Source: Burkholderiales bacterium
GTDB taxonomy: Bacteria > Pseudomonadota > Gammaproteobacteria > Burkholderiales > UBA6910
Length of the DNA stretch: 64,000 bases
Direction of reading: 5' to 3'
Assembly: GCA_026005015.1 (NCBI GenBank)
Contig: BPKG01000002.1
Coordinates: 372,001-436,000, forward strand
Part shown: positions 21,130 through 30,747 of the stretch, one piece after another
Position numbering within the stretch: the first letter of the stretch is position 1
How the letters are laid out: each line of letters starts with the position of its first letter
The notes under the pieces: generated by a model
The model's database searches: none
Seen by the model: the letters and a program-made list of their open reading frames with translations, nothing else
Told to the model about the DNA's origin: nothing
Program-made: the position numbers and the translations under genes

Positions 21130-21699
21130 TCAGGAGGGATGGCGGGTGACGGAGCGAGCGAAGCGGGCCCGGCGGCGGCGCCACTGGATCGAGTAGTAAA
21201 GGCGCCAGGACCCGAGCACCGCGAAATAGCCCAGGCCAGCGAGCAGGACCGCCAGCATCGGCAGGCCGATCAGCAGGGGCTTGCCCAGGGAGGCGGTCCA
21301 GTCGACGAGGGCGGGGATCCATTCCTTGAAAGGCACGTGGCCAAACTCTAGGGGCTCCAGGGGGAGCGCCCGGTTGCCGCCGCCCGTGACCAGGGTGCCC
21401 AGCTTGTAGGCCGCCAAGTACAAGGGGACGATGGTGAAGGGATTGGTGTAGAGGGTCGTCAGCAGGGCGACTGGGAGATTCACCCGCAGGATCGCCGCCA
21501 GGATCGCCGCGGCCAACATCTGGAGCGGGCCCGGAATGAGCCCCGAGAAGAGGCCCACGGCGACGCCGCCCGCCACCGAGCGCCGGTGGAGATGCCACAG
21601 GTTGTGGTGGTGCAGGGTCTTGCCGAAGACCGAAAGGAAGCGGTTGCCTTTGACGCTTTCCAGCGTCGGTAGGTATTTCCTAAAGTATTTCCTGGGCAT
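21130..21699 (-). CDS. DUF2062 membrane protein
   Basis: A 189-residue membrane protein of the DUF2062 family. Signature features are HNLWHLHRRSVAGGVAVGLF near residue 35, the following hydrophobic GLIPGPLQMLAAAILAAILR, the TTLYTNPFTIVPLYLAAYKLG block, a periplasmic amphipathic stretch and a last helix near residues 145-170 before a very basic tail (RRRRARFARS). Three or four transmembrane helices. Function unknown; the family often lies beside comEC, as it does here (divergent). Start ATG at 21699. Confidence 0.88.
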   Translation of the reverse strand: MPRKYFRKYLPTLESVKGNRFLSVFGKTLHHHNLWHLHRRSVAGGVAVGLFSGLIPGPLQMLAAAILAAILRVNLPVALLTTLYTNPFTIVPLYLAAYKLGTLVTGGGNRALPLEPLEFGHVPFKEWIPALVDWTASLGKPLLIGLPMLAVLLAGLGYFAVLGSWRLYYSIQWRRRRARFARSVTRHPS

Positions 21700-21831
21700 G
21701 CACGTGAACCCGCAGGCCGGCGCCGGACGGGACAAGGAGCGTGGCCCTGGGCGCGAGGCGAAGATCAATCTTACACTAAGGGACCTCTGAACAAGTCCCG
21801 CGCGGCGCAACTTCGGGTAAATTGACGGCCC

Positions 21832-24180
21832 GTGCGCGTCGCAGTGCTCGCCTTTCTTTTGGGAACTTTCCTGCTCCAGCAGCAGGCGTCCCTTCCCGAC
21901 CGGCGCTGGCTTTGGCTCGCGCCCGTGGCCTTCGCTTTGGGCTGGGCTGCCGCTGGGAGCCGGTGTCCCTGGCGGCGGAGCGTGGGGCTCGCGGCGGCGG
22001 GCCTCGTCCTCGGCTTTCTGTGGGGTCAGCTTCGCGCCGACCTGCGGCTCGCGGACGCCCTCGCTCCCGAGTGGGAAGGCCGGGACGTGGAAGTGGAAGG
22101 CGTGGTGGCGAGCCTGCCGCGGCGACTGGAGTACGGCACCCGGTTCGAGTTCCAGGTGCGAGACCGGTTCCCGGCGGAGGCCGAGGTACCGGCGCGGCTC
22201 CTCCTCACCTGGCCCCGGCGGGAGAACGAGGACGGGGCCTGGGTCCCGCCCGTCAGGGGCGGGGAGCACTGGCGTTTCACCGTCCGGCTGCGTCGTCCCC
22301 ACGGCACGGCCAACCCCCATGGGTTCGACTACGAGGCCTGGCTCCTGGAGCGGGGGGTCCGCGCCACCGGCACCGTGCGGGAACGCTCGCCGAGCGCCCG
22401 GCTCGGCGTGGACGGCGGGCCCTCGTCCCGGGTGCTGCGGGCCCGGGAAGCGGTACGGGAGCGCCTGTATGGGGTACTCGGGGTTCGCCCCTACGCCGGC
22501 GTGATCGTCGCCCTTGCCATCGGCGACCAGGACGCGATCCCCCGCAGCCAGTGGGAGGTCTTTACCCGCACCGGGGTGAACCATCTCATGAGCATTTCCG
22601 GATTGCACGTCACCCTGGTCTCGGGCCTGGTGTTTGGCCTGGTCCGGGCCCTGTGGCGGCGCGTACCCGGGCTCGCTCTGCGGCTGCCGGCGGCGAAGGC
22701 GGGGATCGCGGCGGGCGCCGCCGCGGCCCTCGCCTACGCCTTGCTGGCCGGCTTCGCGGTGCCCACCCAGAGGACCTTCTACATGCTGGCGGTGGTGGCC
22801 CTGGCCCTCTGGACCGGGCGGGTCGAGTCCCCTTCCCGGGTCCTGGCGGCCGCCCTGTTCGTGGTCATGGCCCTGGACCCCTGGGCCGTCCTGTCCCCCG
22901 GGTTCTGGCTTTCCTTCGGCGCCGTGGCCGCCATCTTCTACGTGGCTTCGGGCCGCATCGGGACGCCGCCGCGCCTCGTCCAATGGGCGCGCATTCAGGG
23001 CGCGGTGACCCTGGCGCTCCTGCCCCTGCTCCTCGCCCTTTTCCAGCAGTTCTCGGTGATCTCCCCCATCGCCAACGCCCTGGCGATTCCCCTGGTGAGC
23101 CTGGGGGTGGTGCCCCTCACCTTGGCAGGGGCGCTCCTTCCCCTGGACTTCCTGCTCATCGCCGCCCATGAGGCCATGGCGGCCGGCGGCGCGGCGCTGG
23201 CCTGGTTCGCCGCGTTGCCGGCCGCGGTGTGGCAGCAGCACGCACCGCCCGGGTGGAGCGTACCCCTGGCCGTCGCCGGGCTGTTGTGGCTCCTGCTCCC
23301 CAAGGGTTTTCCCGCCCGCTGGGTGGGGGTGGTGCTGCTCCTGCCCCTGGGGCTTACGGCCGCGCCGCGGCCCGGTCCCGGGGAGCTGTGGGTGGACGTG
23401 CTGGACGTGGGCCAGGGGCTGGCGGTGGTGGCGCGCACGGAGAACCACGCCCTGGTGTACGACACTGGACCCGCCTTCGGACCGGACGCGGACAGCGGCG
23501 AGCGGGTGGTGGTACCTTTCCTGCGGGGGGAGGGAATCCGGCGCCTGGACGCCCTGGTCGTGAGCCACGACGACGCGGACCACGCGGGGGGAACTCGTTC
23601 GGTGCTGGCGGCGCTGCCCGTCGCCCGGATGTGGTCGTCCCTGCCTGAGGGCCATCCCCTCCGGGGCGCCGCCTCCGAGCATCGCGTCTGCCGGGCGGGG
23701 GAAGGCTGGGACTGGGACGGGGTGCGCTTCGAGTTCTTGAGCCCTGGGACCTCGGACTACGCCGATCCGCGCCGAGACGACAACGCCCTGAGCTGCGTGC
23801 TCCGCATCGCCGCCGCCGGCGGCAGCGTGCTGCTGCCGGGGGACATTGGGCGGGCCGTCGAACGGCGCCTAGTGCAAGCCCATGGCCCGGGGCTCGACGT
23901 CACCCTGCTCATCGCGCCCCATCACGGCAGCGGCGGCTCCTCGTCGCCTGCGTTCGTGGCCGCTACCCGACCCGAGACGGTGGTGTTCACGGCAGGCTAC
24001 CGCAATCCTTTCCGCCATCCCCGCCCCGACGTGGTGGAGCGTTACCGGGCGCTCGGTGCGGCGGCTTTCCGCAGCGACCGGGACGGGGCGGTGCGGGCGC
24101 ACTTCGGGCCGCAGCCCGGCATGGAGATCGTCGCCCATCGCCAGGTGTCGCGGCGCTACTGGCACGCTGCCGAGCGCTGA
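21832..24180 (+). CDS. comEC: DNA internalization/competence protein ComEC/Rec2
   Basis: Inner-membrane channel that brings single-stranded DNA into the cytoplasm during natural transformation. 782 residues from a GTG at 21832. N-terminal helices and an OB-like DUF4131 region (to about 190) come first, then the competence domain with GVNHLMSISGLHVTLVSGLV. Many helices follow, then a C-terminal metallo-beta-lactamase-like domain with LDVGQGLAVVA, VSHDDADHAGGT and the late IAPHHGSGGSSS. All three domains are intact. With other competence genes outside this window it would suggest transformability (inference). Confidence 0.94.
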   Translation: MRVAVLAFLLGTFLLQQQASLPDRRWLWLAPVAFALGWAAAGSRCPWRRSVGLAAAGLVLGFLWGQLRADLRLADALAPEWEGRDVEVEGVVASLPRRLEYGTRFEFQVRDRFPAEAEVPARLLLTWPRRENEDGAWVPPVRGGEHWRFTVRLRRPHGTANPHGFDYEAWLLERGVRATGTVRERSPSARLGVDGGPSSRVLRAREAVRERLYGVLGVRPYAGVIVALAIGDQDAIPRSQWEVFTRTGVNHLMSISGLHVTLVSGLVFGLVRALWRRVPGLALRLPAAKAGIAAGAAAALAYALLAGFAVPTQRTFYMLAVVALALWTGRVESPSRVLAAALFVVMALDPWAVLSPGFWLSFGAVAAIFYVASGRIGTPPRLVQWARIQGAVTLALLPLLLALFQQFSVISPIANALAIPLVSLGVVPLTLAGALLPLDFLLIAAHEAMAAGGAALAWFAALPAAVWQQHAPPGWSVPLAVAGLLWLLLPKGFPARWVGVVLLLPLGLTAAPRPGPGELWVDVLDVGQGLAVVARTENHALVYDTGPAFGPDADSGERVVVPFLRGEGIRRLDALVVSHDDADHAGGTRSVLAALPVARMWSSLPEGHPLRGAASEHRVCRAGEGWDWDGVRFEFLSPGTSDYADPRRDDNALSCVLRIAAAGGSVLLPGDIGRAVERRLVQAHGPGLDVTLLIAPHHGSGGSSSPAFVAATRPETVVFTAGYRNPFRHPRPDVVERYRALGAAAFRSDRDGAVRAHFGPQPGMEIVAHRQVSRRYWHAAER

Positions 24181-24234
24181 GGGATCTAGCTCGCGACCGT
24201 GCCCGGCCCGCCCGGGCAAAGCCTTCGTGTCATA

Positions 24235-26422
24235 ATGAATTCCGTGATTTTGACCAGCGCACCGAACTCCGCCGCGCTCGAGGCGCGGCTTCCCGCCGCG
24301 ATGACCGCGGTGCTTCCTCGGCTCGGCGCTTCCGAGGCAGCGCTGCTCGGCCGGGCGCTGGAGAAGGCGCGAGCCCTCTACGGCGACGCCCGACGGCCGA
24401 CCGGGGAAGGGCTGCTGGAGCACGCGCTGGGGGTCATGGAGATCCTCAACCTGTTGCGGCTCGACTCGGACGCCCTGGCGGCGGCGCTCCTCATGGACGC
24501 CCCCGGCCGGCTGGAAAACGCCGCGGAAAGGCTCGCGGCGGAGTTCTCCCCCCGCCATCGCCCGGCTCACGGAAGGGGTCGCCCGCATGGGCCAGATCCA
24601 CGCCCTTTCCGGCACCGCCGCCCAGCAGGGGCAGGCAGAAGCCCTGCGCAAGATGCTGCTCGCCATGGTGGAGGACCTGCGGGTGGTGCTGATCAAGCTG
24701 GCTGACCAGCTCCAGACCCTGCGGGCCCTGGCGATGTCGGAGACCCCCGACGAAGCTGCCCGGGCGATCGCCCGGGAGACGCTGGATATCTTCGCCCCGC
24801 TGGCCAACCGGCTCGGGGTGTGGCAGCTCAAGTGGGAGCTGGAGGATCGGGCCTTCTCCCTCCTGGAGCCCGCTCTCTACAGGAAAGTCGCCGCCCAGCT
24901 CGACGAGCGGCGGGTGGACCGGGAACGCTACATCGGGCGCGTGGTCGCGGCCCTCAAGGAGGAGCTGGCCCGCGCCGGGGTCCAGGCCGAGATCACCGGG
25001 CGGCCCAAGCACATCTACAGCATCGTCAAAAAAATGCGCCGCAAGCGGGTGCCTTTCGAGGAGATCTACGACGCCCGGGCGGTGCGCATCCTGGTGAAGG
25101 AGGTGAAGGACTGCTACACGGCGCTGGGGGTAGTGCACAACCTGTGGACGCCGATCCCCAAGGAGTTCGACGACTACATCGCCAAGCCCAAGGGCAACCA
25201 CTACCGCTCGCTCCATACCGCCGTCATCGGCCCGGAGGGCAAGGCGTTGGAAGTGCAGATCCGCACCTTCGAGATGCACCAGCACTCGGAGCTCGGGGTG
25301 GCCGCCCACTGGCGCTACAAGGAAGGCGGGCGGGAGGATCCCCGCTACGACGACAAGATCGCCTGGGTGCGGCAACTCCTGGAGTGGAAGGAGGAGCTCG
25401 CCGACAGCGCGGAGCTGGCCGAGCAGTTCAAGACCGCCCTCTTCCAGGACACGGTCTACGTGCTCACCCCCCAGGGACGGGTAATCGACTTGCCCCGGGG
25501 CTCGACTCCGGTGGATTTCGCCTACGCCGTGCACACCGACCTGGGGCACCGCTGCCGCGGCGCCCGGGTGAATGGGGCCATCGTGCCCCTCACCTATCGC
25601 CTGGAGAACGGCCAGCGGGTGGAGATCATCGCCGCCAAGCAGGGCGGGCCGTCCCGGGACTGGCTGAATCCCGAGCTGGGCTACCTCCGCAGCCCCCGCG
25701 CCCGGGCCAAGGTGCGCCAGTATTTCAAGAGCCAGGAGCTGGCCCAGACCCTGGCCGAGGGCCGGGCGATCGTGGAGCGGGAGCTCTCCCGCCGGGGCCT
25801 GGCGGCCATGGGCCTGGAGCAGGTGGCCCAGCGGCTCCATTTCTCCAAGGTGGAGGACCTCTTCGCGGCGGTGGCCCGGGGGGACGTGAACCACCGGGCC
25901 CTGGCCCAGGCCCTGGGGGAAAAAACCGCCCCGGCGGCGCCGGAAGAAGCGCTGGGGCCGCGGCCCCAGGCCGCCCCTTCCGCCACGGGCATCCTGGTGG
26001 GCGGGGTGGGGGATCTGCTCACCGTTTTCGCCCGCTGCTGCCGGCCGGCGCCCCCCGACCCGATCCTCGGTTACGTGACCCGTGGCCGCGGGGTGTCGGT
26101 CCACCGGCGGGGCTGCACCACCCTCGCCAAGCTGATCGAGCGCCATCCCGACCGGGTGATGGACGCCGCCTGGCGGGTGCGCGAGGGCATGACCTTCGAG
26201 ACCGACGTGGTGGTGGAAGCGAACGACCGGCCGGGCCTGCTGCGGGACATCTACGAGGTGGTGGCCCGGGAGCGGATCAACATCACCGCGGCCAACACCC
26301 ACACCCGGGGCTCCGTGGCGCACATGTTCTTCACCCTGCGGGTTGCCAACCTGGAACAGCTGAAGCGCCTGCTCGCCCTGGTGAGGGAGGTGCCTGGCGT
26401 GGTGCATGCGGTCCGGCGCTAG
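24235..26422 (+). CDS. relA: GTP pyrophosphokinase RelA, single-base frameshift
   Basis: Ribosome-associated (p)ppGpp synthetase. From the ATG at 24235 (MNSVILTSAPNSA) the degenerate HD region runs to EFSP, where a run of six C at 24548-24553 has one base too many; dropping one gives AIARLTEGVARMGQIHALSG and an intact protein of 728 residues. The HD motif lacks the usual HD pair (LLMDAP instead), and the synthetase carries EFDD, the motif of the monofunctional RelA type rather than RXKD of SpoT. Synthetase blocks: GRPKHIYSIVKKM, GNHYRSLHTAVIGP. TGS, a helical part, a cysteine pair RCCRP and a C-terminal ACT domain follow. The homopolymer indel is probably an error. Confidence 0.94.
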
Positions 26423-26463
26423 AACCGGGAACCTCCGGGTTGCTTAAGGGGGAGGGAAAACCC

Positions 26464-27303
26464 ATGACGGCGTGGGAGAGACTCGGCGCGTCCCTGGAGA
26501 ACGCCTTCCTGCAGGTGGGGGAGCGTCTCGCCAGTACCGCGCCTAACCTTCTCGGCGCGGTAGCGCTCCTGTTGGCGGGCTGGCTCGCGGCCCGCCTCCT
26601 GCGGGGAGGGGCGGTGCGGCTGATCGGCGTGCTGGAGCTGTTGCTTTACCGGCTGTCCCGGACCCGCGGAGTCGAGCCGCCCCGCATCCCCTCCGCCACG
26701 GCGGAAGGGGTGGGCAGCGTCCTGTTCTGGGTGGTGATCCTCTTCTTCGCCGCCGCGGCCACCCACGTGCTGGGCTTGGACGTTTTTTCCTCCTGGCTCG
26801 CGGGGCTGGTGGCCTACGTGCCGACCCTGGCAGCAGGGGTCCTGATCATCCTGGCCGGCGTGCTCCTGTCGGGCCTCGCCCGGGACCTGACCGCGGCGAC
26901 TTTGTCCACCCTATCGGAAGCCCAGCGGGCGCTGCTCGCCCGCATCGTCCAGATCACCATTCTCACGACCGCCGTGGTGATCGGCGCCGACCAGATTGGG
27001 GTCAAGATTACCTTCTTAGTGATCCTGGCCGCCGTGGTGATGGCCGCCATGATCGGCGGCGTGGCCCTCGCGGTGAGCCTAGGGGCGCGGGCCTATGTGG
27101 CCAATCTGATCGGCGCCCACTATCTGCGCCAGGCCTTCGGCGTGGGGCAGCGCATCCGGGTGGCCGGACTGGAAGGGACGATCCTGGATCTTACCCCCGT
27201 GTCTATCGTGCTCGAGGCTGAGGAAGGCCGGATTACCGTTCCGGCCAAGGTGTTCAACGAGGAGCCCATCGTGCTGCTCACCGACCGGGGTGAGGAAGCC
27301 TGA
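26464..27303 (+). CDS. MscS-like small-conductance channel family protein
   Basis: A 279-residue membrane protein with four to five helices (about residues 25-45, 80-100, 110-135, 158-180, 183-205). It ends in a beta-rich domain with FGVGQRIRVAGLEGTILDLT and RITVPAKVFNEEPIVLL, the MscS-type vestibule pattern. It belongs to the conserved-TM-helix branch of MscS-like proteins. Likely an osmotic or ion-leak channel. The ATG at 26464 follows GGGGGAGGG. Its end overlaps the next gene, a half-size MgtE-like protein, which suggests joint expression with magnesium transport genes. Confidence 0.82.
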   Translation: MTAWERLGASLENAFLQVGERLASTAPNLLGAVALLLAGWLAARLLRGGAVRLIGVLELLLYRLSRTRGVEPPRIPSATAEGVGSVLFWVVILFFAAAATHVLGLDVFSSWLAGLVAYVPTLAAGVLIILAGVLLSGLARDLTAATLSTLSEAQRALLARIVQITILTTAVVIGADQIGVKITFLVILAAVVMAAMIGGVALAVSLGARAYVANLIGAHYLRQAFGVGQRIRVAGLEGTILDLTPVSIVLEAEEGRITVPAKVFNEEPIVLLTDRGEEA

Positions 27304-28144
27304 GGTGAACGGGCTCACACTAACCTTTGTGGAAGGGCATCCGGCGGATGCGGCCCGGGTGCTAGAGGGTCTGCCCGCACCCGAAAGCGCTGCTTTTGTG
27401 GCGCGGCTGCCGGCGCGGCTCGGCGCACTGCTTCTTCGGTATATGGCGCCCCTCTACGGCGGGAGGCTGCTCGCGCTGCTGGACGACAAAACCGCCGTTG
27501 CCCTGGTGGAGCGCCTCAGCCCCCACGAAGCGGCCGGGTTGCTCCAGCAGCTCTCGAGTGAACGCCAGGCCCGGCTGCTCCAGGCGCTGCCGGTCGCCAC
27601 GGCGGTGGCCCTGCGCCTGCTGATCGGCTATCCCCGCGGCACCTGTGGCGCGGCGATGGATCCCTGGCCCCCGACGGCATCTCCCGGTACCCTGGCGGAG
27701 GAGGCGCTTGCGCAGGTGCGCGCCTTCGACGGGGACCCGGGCGATGCCCTGTTCGTGGTTAACGGACAGCGGCGCTTACTGGGGGTCGTGCCCCTGGCGG
27801 TCCTGGTCAAGGCGACGCCGAGGGACACCTTGATGAAACTGATGCGGCCCCCTGTCCATGCGGTGTCGGCGCTCGCCACCCTGGCCTCGGTGGCGCAGCA
27901 TTCCGGGTGGGCCGAGTTCCACGCGCTGCCGGTGGTGGAGCGGGACAATCGGCTCGTGGGCCGATTGCACCGGAGCGCGGTCAACCCGGCGCGGCAGCCG
28001 CCCTTGGAGGCCGCCGAAGGCCACCTAGGCGCCGGGCTTGCCGCTGCCTACTGGCAGGTGCTGGCCGCCCTGGCCCAAATGGTGGTGGGAGTCCTACCCG
28101 CCATACAACCTATCGACGGAACGAGGAAATCCGATGAGCGCTGA
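27290..28144 (+). CDS. MgtE-like cytosolic-domain protein without the channel
   Basis: A protein of up to 284 residues resembling only the soluble half of MgtE: an N-terminal helical superhelix (about residues 15-115, with LVERLSPHEAAGLLQQL) and a CBS-like pair (about 125-235, with ALFVVNGQRRLLGVVPLAVL and HALPVVERDNRLVGRL). The five-helix magnesium channel is missing; only one hydrophobic segment is left near 255-275. Start is GTG at 27290 or 27305. It overlaps the MscS-like gene by 14 bases (or follows it directly) and overlaps full-length mgtE by 11 bases. It could be a regulatory partner subunit of MgtE; this is inference, and no frame damage suggests a pseudogene. Confidence 0.7.
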   Translation: MRKPEVNGLTLTFVEGHPADAARVLEGLPAPESAAFVARLPARLGALLLRYMAPLYGGRLLALLDDKTAVALVERLSPHEAAGLLQQLSSERQARLLQALPVATAVALRLLIGYPRGTCGAAMDPWPPTASPGTLAEEALAQVRAFDGDPGDALFVVNGQRRLLGVVPLAVLVKATPRDTLMKLMRPPVHAVSALATLASVAQHSGWAEFHALPVVERDNRLVGRLHRSAVNPARQPPLEAAEGHLGAGLAAAYWQVLAALAQMVVGVLPAIQPIDGTRKSDER

Positions 28145-29447
28145 CGCCCGACTCCCAGCGGAAGCGGCTCTGGAGGGCCGCTATCTCAAGGACTATCCCC
28201 GGGAGGCTGCTCGCCGCCTGGAGGCCATGCCCGCCGCGGAGGCGGCGGAGGTGATCGCCGCCCAGCCCCCCGCCCTGGTGGTGCCGGTGTGGGAACTGTT
28301 GGCAGCGGACGTGCAGGAGCGGCTGCTGGAGCGGCTGCCCGAGGCCACGGTGGCGCGGCTTCTCTCGGAGATGGACCCGCCGCTCGCCGCCGAGCTGCTA
28401 TTGGACCTGGAAGCGGAAGCCCGGACCCACTGGCTCGCCCGCATGGATCCGGCGGCGGCTCGGCTGGCGGAGCGGCTGATGGCTTATCCCCCCGACTCGG
28501 CGGGCAGGCTCATGGATCCCCGGGTGTTGGGCTTCCGAGCTGACATAACGGTGGCGGAAGCGCTTGCCCGGATGAAGGGGTTCCGCCGAACCCGGGCCCT
28601 GCGGGAGCTGTTCCTCGTGGACGAGGAAGGGCATCTGGCCGGCCGGGTGGAGCTGCAGGACCTGGCGGTGGCGCCGCCGGAGGAGAGCTTGGCCCAGCTC
28701 TCCCGCCCGGTGACGGCGGCGGTGCTGGATCTGGCGCCCAGGGAGGAGGTGGTGGAGCGGATCGAGCAACACCGGATCCCGGCCCTGCCGGTGGTGAACG
28801 TGGCCGGGCGCCTGATCGGTGTAATCCACCAGGGCGCCCTGGTCACGGCGCTCCAGGAGGAGGTGAGCGTGGACATCCAGACCATGGTGGGGGCGAGCAA
28901 GGACGAGCGGGCCCTGTCGAAGGTGTCCTTCGCCGTGGTGAAGCGCCTGCCCTGGTTGCACGTCAACCTGGCCACCGCCTTTCTGGCCGCCTCGGTGGTG
29001 GGGCTGTTCGAGGACACCATCGCCAAGGTCACTGCCCTGGCGGTGTTGATGCCCGTGGTGGCGGGTCAGTCGGGCAACGCAGGCGGCCAGGCCCTGGCGG
29101 TCACCATGCGCGGGCTGGCCCTGCGGGAGATCAGTCCGCGGCATCTTCCGTGGGTGGTGTTCAAGGAGATCCGGGTGGGGCTCCTGAACGGCCTGGCGGT
29201 GGCGGCCACCTGCGCCTTGGGGGTGTACCTGTGGAGCAGTTCTCCCGGGCTGGTGGCGGTCATCGCCGCGGCCATGGTGGTGTCCATGGTGGCTGCCGGA
29301 CTCGCAGGGGCGTCGATCCCTATCCTGCTCACTCGCCTGGGACAGGATCCGGCCCAATCCTCCACCATCTTCCTCACCGCCGTGACTGACGTGGTGGGGT
29401 TTCTGTCCTTCCTAGGGGTGGCCAGCCTATCTCAGGGATGGCTCTGA
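28134..29447 (+). CDS. mgtE: Magnesium transporter MgtE
   Basis: Magnesium channel of 437 residues. N-domain: about residues 20-125 (EVIAAQPPALVVPVWELLAA). CBS pair: about 130-250, with ELFLVDEEGHLAGRVELQDL and IPALPVVNVAGRLIGVIHQG. Membrane part: five helices from residue 275, with the hallmark VLMPVVAGQSGNAGGQAL ahead of helix 3. The cytosolic domains act as the magnesium sensor. Start ATG at 28134, inside the end of the half-size MgtE-like gene. Converges on the HupE/UreJ gene with an 18-base gap and no clear terminator. Confidence 0.95.
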   Translation: MSADARLPAEAALEGRYLKDYPREAARRLEAMPAAEAAEVIAAQPPALVVPVWELLAADVQERLLERLPEATVARLLSEMDPPLAAELLLDLEAEARTHWLARMDPAAARLAERLMAYPPDSAGRLMDPRVLGFRADITVAEALARMKGFRRTRALRELFLVDEEGHLAGRVELQDLAVAPPEESLAQLSRPVTAAVLDLAPREEVVERIEQHRIPALPVVNVAGRLIGVIHQGALVTALQEEVSVDIQTMVGASKDERALSKVSFAVVKRLPWLHVNLATAFLAASVVGLFEDTIAKVTALAVLMPVVAGQSGNAGGQALAVTMRGLALREISPRHLPWVVFKEIRVGLLNGLAVAATCALGVYLWSSSPGLVAVIAAAMVVSMVAAGLAGASIPILLTRLGQDPAQSSTIFLTAVTDVVGFLSFLGVASLSQGWL

Positions 29448-29465
29448 CCTTGCCGGTTCGGCGGT

Positions 29466-30065
29466 CTAGAAGACGGCGAGCAGAAACACCAAGCCTGCAG
29501 TGGTGGCAGAGGCTCCCGCCAACGGCAGCAGCATCCGCAGCCGTCCTGCTTGAGCGCTTCCTACCCAGGCCATGCCAATACCCATGCCAATCAACAGGAC
29601 GCTCGCCAGCATAAAGCCGGCGACGTACGCTAGAGCATCCCCAGCCACCGGCATTTTCACCCCATGGGCATAGCCATGAATGATGGCGAACGTCGCGGCG
29701 ATGGCGCTGGCGAAGGCAGTAGGTGGCTGGACCGCGTGCAGAATCAATAGGCCTAGCACTACGCTGGAGAGCGCAACGCCGGCCTCTGTGCCCGGCAGCG
29801 GGATTCCCCACGCTCCGATGAGCCAGCCACCGAGCGTCGCCGCAAGAAACCAAGCCAGAAGCCGCGGCCTTCCCCGAGAACCGAGCTGGGCGGCCCAAAC
29901 CCCCACGGCCACCATGGCTACCATATGGTCCAGGCCGAGGACCGGGTGCAGGAAGCCGACGCTGAAAGACGCGAGCTCGTCATGGCCCGTGTGGGCGATG
30001 GCGATTCCGCCAAGGCCGCTGATCGTGAACAGGACGATGAGTGTCAGAAAGTTTTTGGACGTCAT
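29466..30065 (-). CDS. ureJ: HupE/UreJ-family nickel permease
   Basis: A 199-residue membrane protein of the HupE/UreJ family. It has a signal-like first helix, then HTGHDELASFSVGFLHPVLG and GLDHMVAMVAVGVWAAQLG, which hold the family's conserved histidine/aspartate motif, and IIHGYAHGVKMP later. Members import nickel for urease or hydrogenase. As the last gene of the urease operon it most likely feeds nickel to UreG/UreE. Start ATG at 30065, 28 bases after ureG. Expression would follow the whole urt-ure unit. Confidence 0.9.
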   Translation of the reverse strand: MTSKNFLTLIVLFTISGLGGIAIAHTGHDELASFSVGFLHPVLGLDHMVAMVAVGVWAAQLGSRGRPRLLAWFLAATLGGWLIGAWGIPLPGTEAGVALSSVVLGLLILHAVQPPTAFASAIAATFAIIHGYAHGVKMPVAGDALAYVAGFMLASVLLIGMGIGMAWVGSAQAGRLRMLLPLAGASATTAGLVFLLAVF

Positions 30066-30093
30066 TCGCTGGCCTCCAAGAAGAAAAGAAAAA

Positions 30094-30735
30094 TCAAGGT
30101 GTCGGTTGAGTCGGGGCAGAACGGGGCGTCAGCATGCCGTGGGTTTCGATAAACGCGATGATGGCCTCAAGGCCCTGACCGGTCTTCAAGTTGCTGAAGA
30201 CGAAGGGCCTCGGACCGCGCATGCGGCGCGCATCCTGCGCCATCACTTCCAGCGACGCCCCCACGAGCGGCGCGAGGTCGATCTTGTTGATGATCAGCAG
30301 ATCCGACCTGGTGATTCCAGGCCCGCCCTTGCGTGGGATCTTGTCGCCTGCGGCCACGTCGATCACGTACAGGGTCAGGTCGGAAAGTTCCGGGCTGAAG
30401 GTGGCCGCCAGGTTGTCGCCGCCGCTTTCCACGAACACGATGTCCAGCGCCGGGAAAGCGTGACTGAGTCGGGCCACCGCCTCTAGGTTGATGGAGGCGT
30501 CCTCGCGGATCGCGGTATGAGGGCAGCCGCCCGTCTCCACGCCGATGATCCGCTCGGGGGCAAGCGCCTCGTGGCGCACCAGGAACTGGGCGTCCTCCTT
30601 CGTGTAGATGTCGTTGGTCACGACCGCGATCTCGTAGCGGTCCCGAAGGGCGCGGCACAGGGCGAGGGTGAGCGCGGTCTTGCCGGAGCCTACCGGGCCG
30701 CCGATGCCGACGCGCAGAGGCTGATTGCGGCTCAT
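30094..30735 (-). CDS. ureG: Urease accessory GTPase UreG
   Basis: SIMIBI GTPase that drives nickel insertion into urease. 213 residues: P-loop [12 protein letters not shown], the nickel-site motif CPH in [13 protein letters not shown], switch block [15 protein letters not shown] and guanine-recognition NKIDLA. A proline-rich tail follows. The start ATG at 30735 lies 12 bases after ureF. With UreD and UreF it forms the maturation complex; nickel is handed over from UreE. Confidence 0.97.
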   Translation of the reverse strand: MSRNQPLRVGIGGPVGSGKTALTLALCRALRDRYEIAVVTNDIYTKEDAQFLVRHEALAPERIIGVETGGCPHTAIREDASINLEAVARLSHAFPALDIVFVESGGDNLAATFSPELSDLTLYVIDVAAGDKIPRKGGPGITRSDLLIINKIDLAPLVGASLEVMAQDARRMRGPRPFVFSNLKTGQGLEAIIAFIETHGMLTPRSAPTQPTP

Positions 30736-30747
30736 GGGGTGACCTCC

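Noticed and set aside
21130-23682. Long minus-strand open frame opposite comEC, in frame with the DUF2062 gene
   Set aside because: Only its end (21130-21699) is a real gene; the rest is GC-driven shadow of comEC.
27904-28133. Magnesium riboswitch before mgtE
   Set aside because: The upstream sequence is coding for the overlapping gene and I see no riboswitch-like stems.
27290-28144. The half-size MgtE-like gene as a decaying duplicate
   Set aside because: The frame is intact, it overlaps both neighbours tightly and no remnant of channel helices follows.
28145-29465. Terminator between mgtE and the nickel permease gene
   Set aside because: The 18-base convergent gap holds no stem with a T-run.
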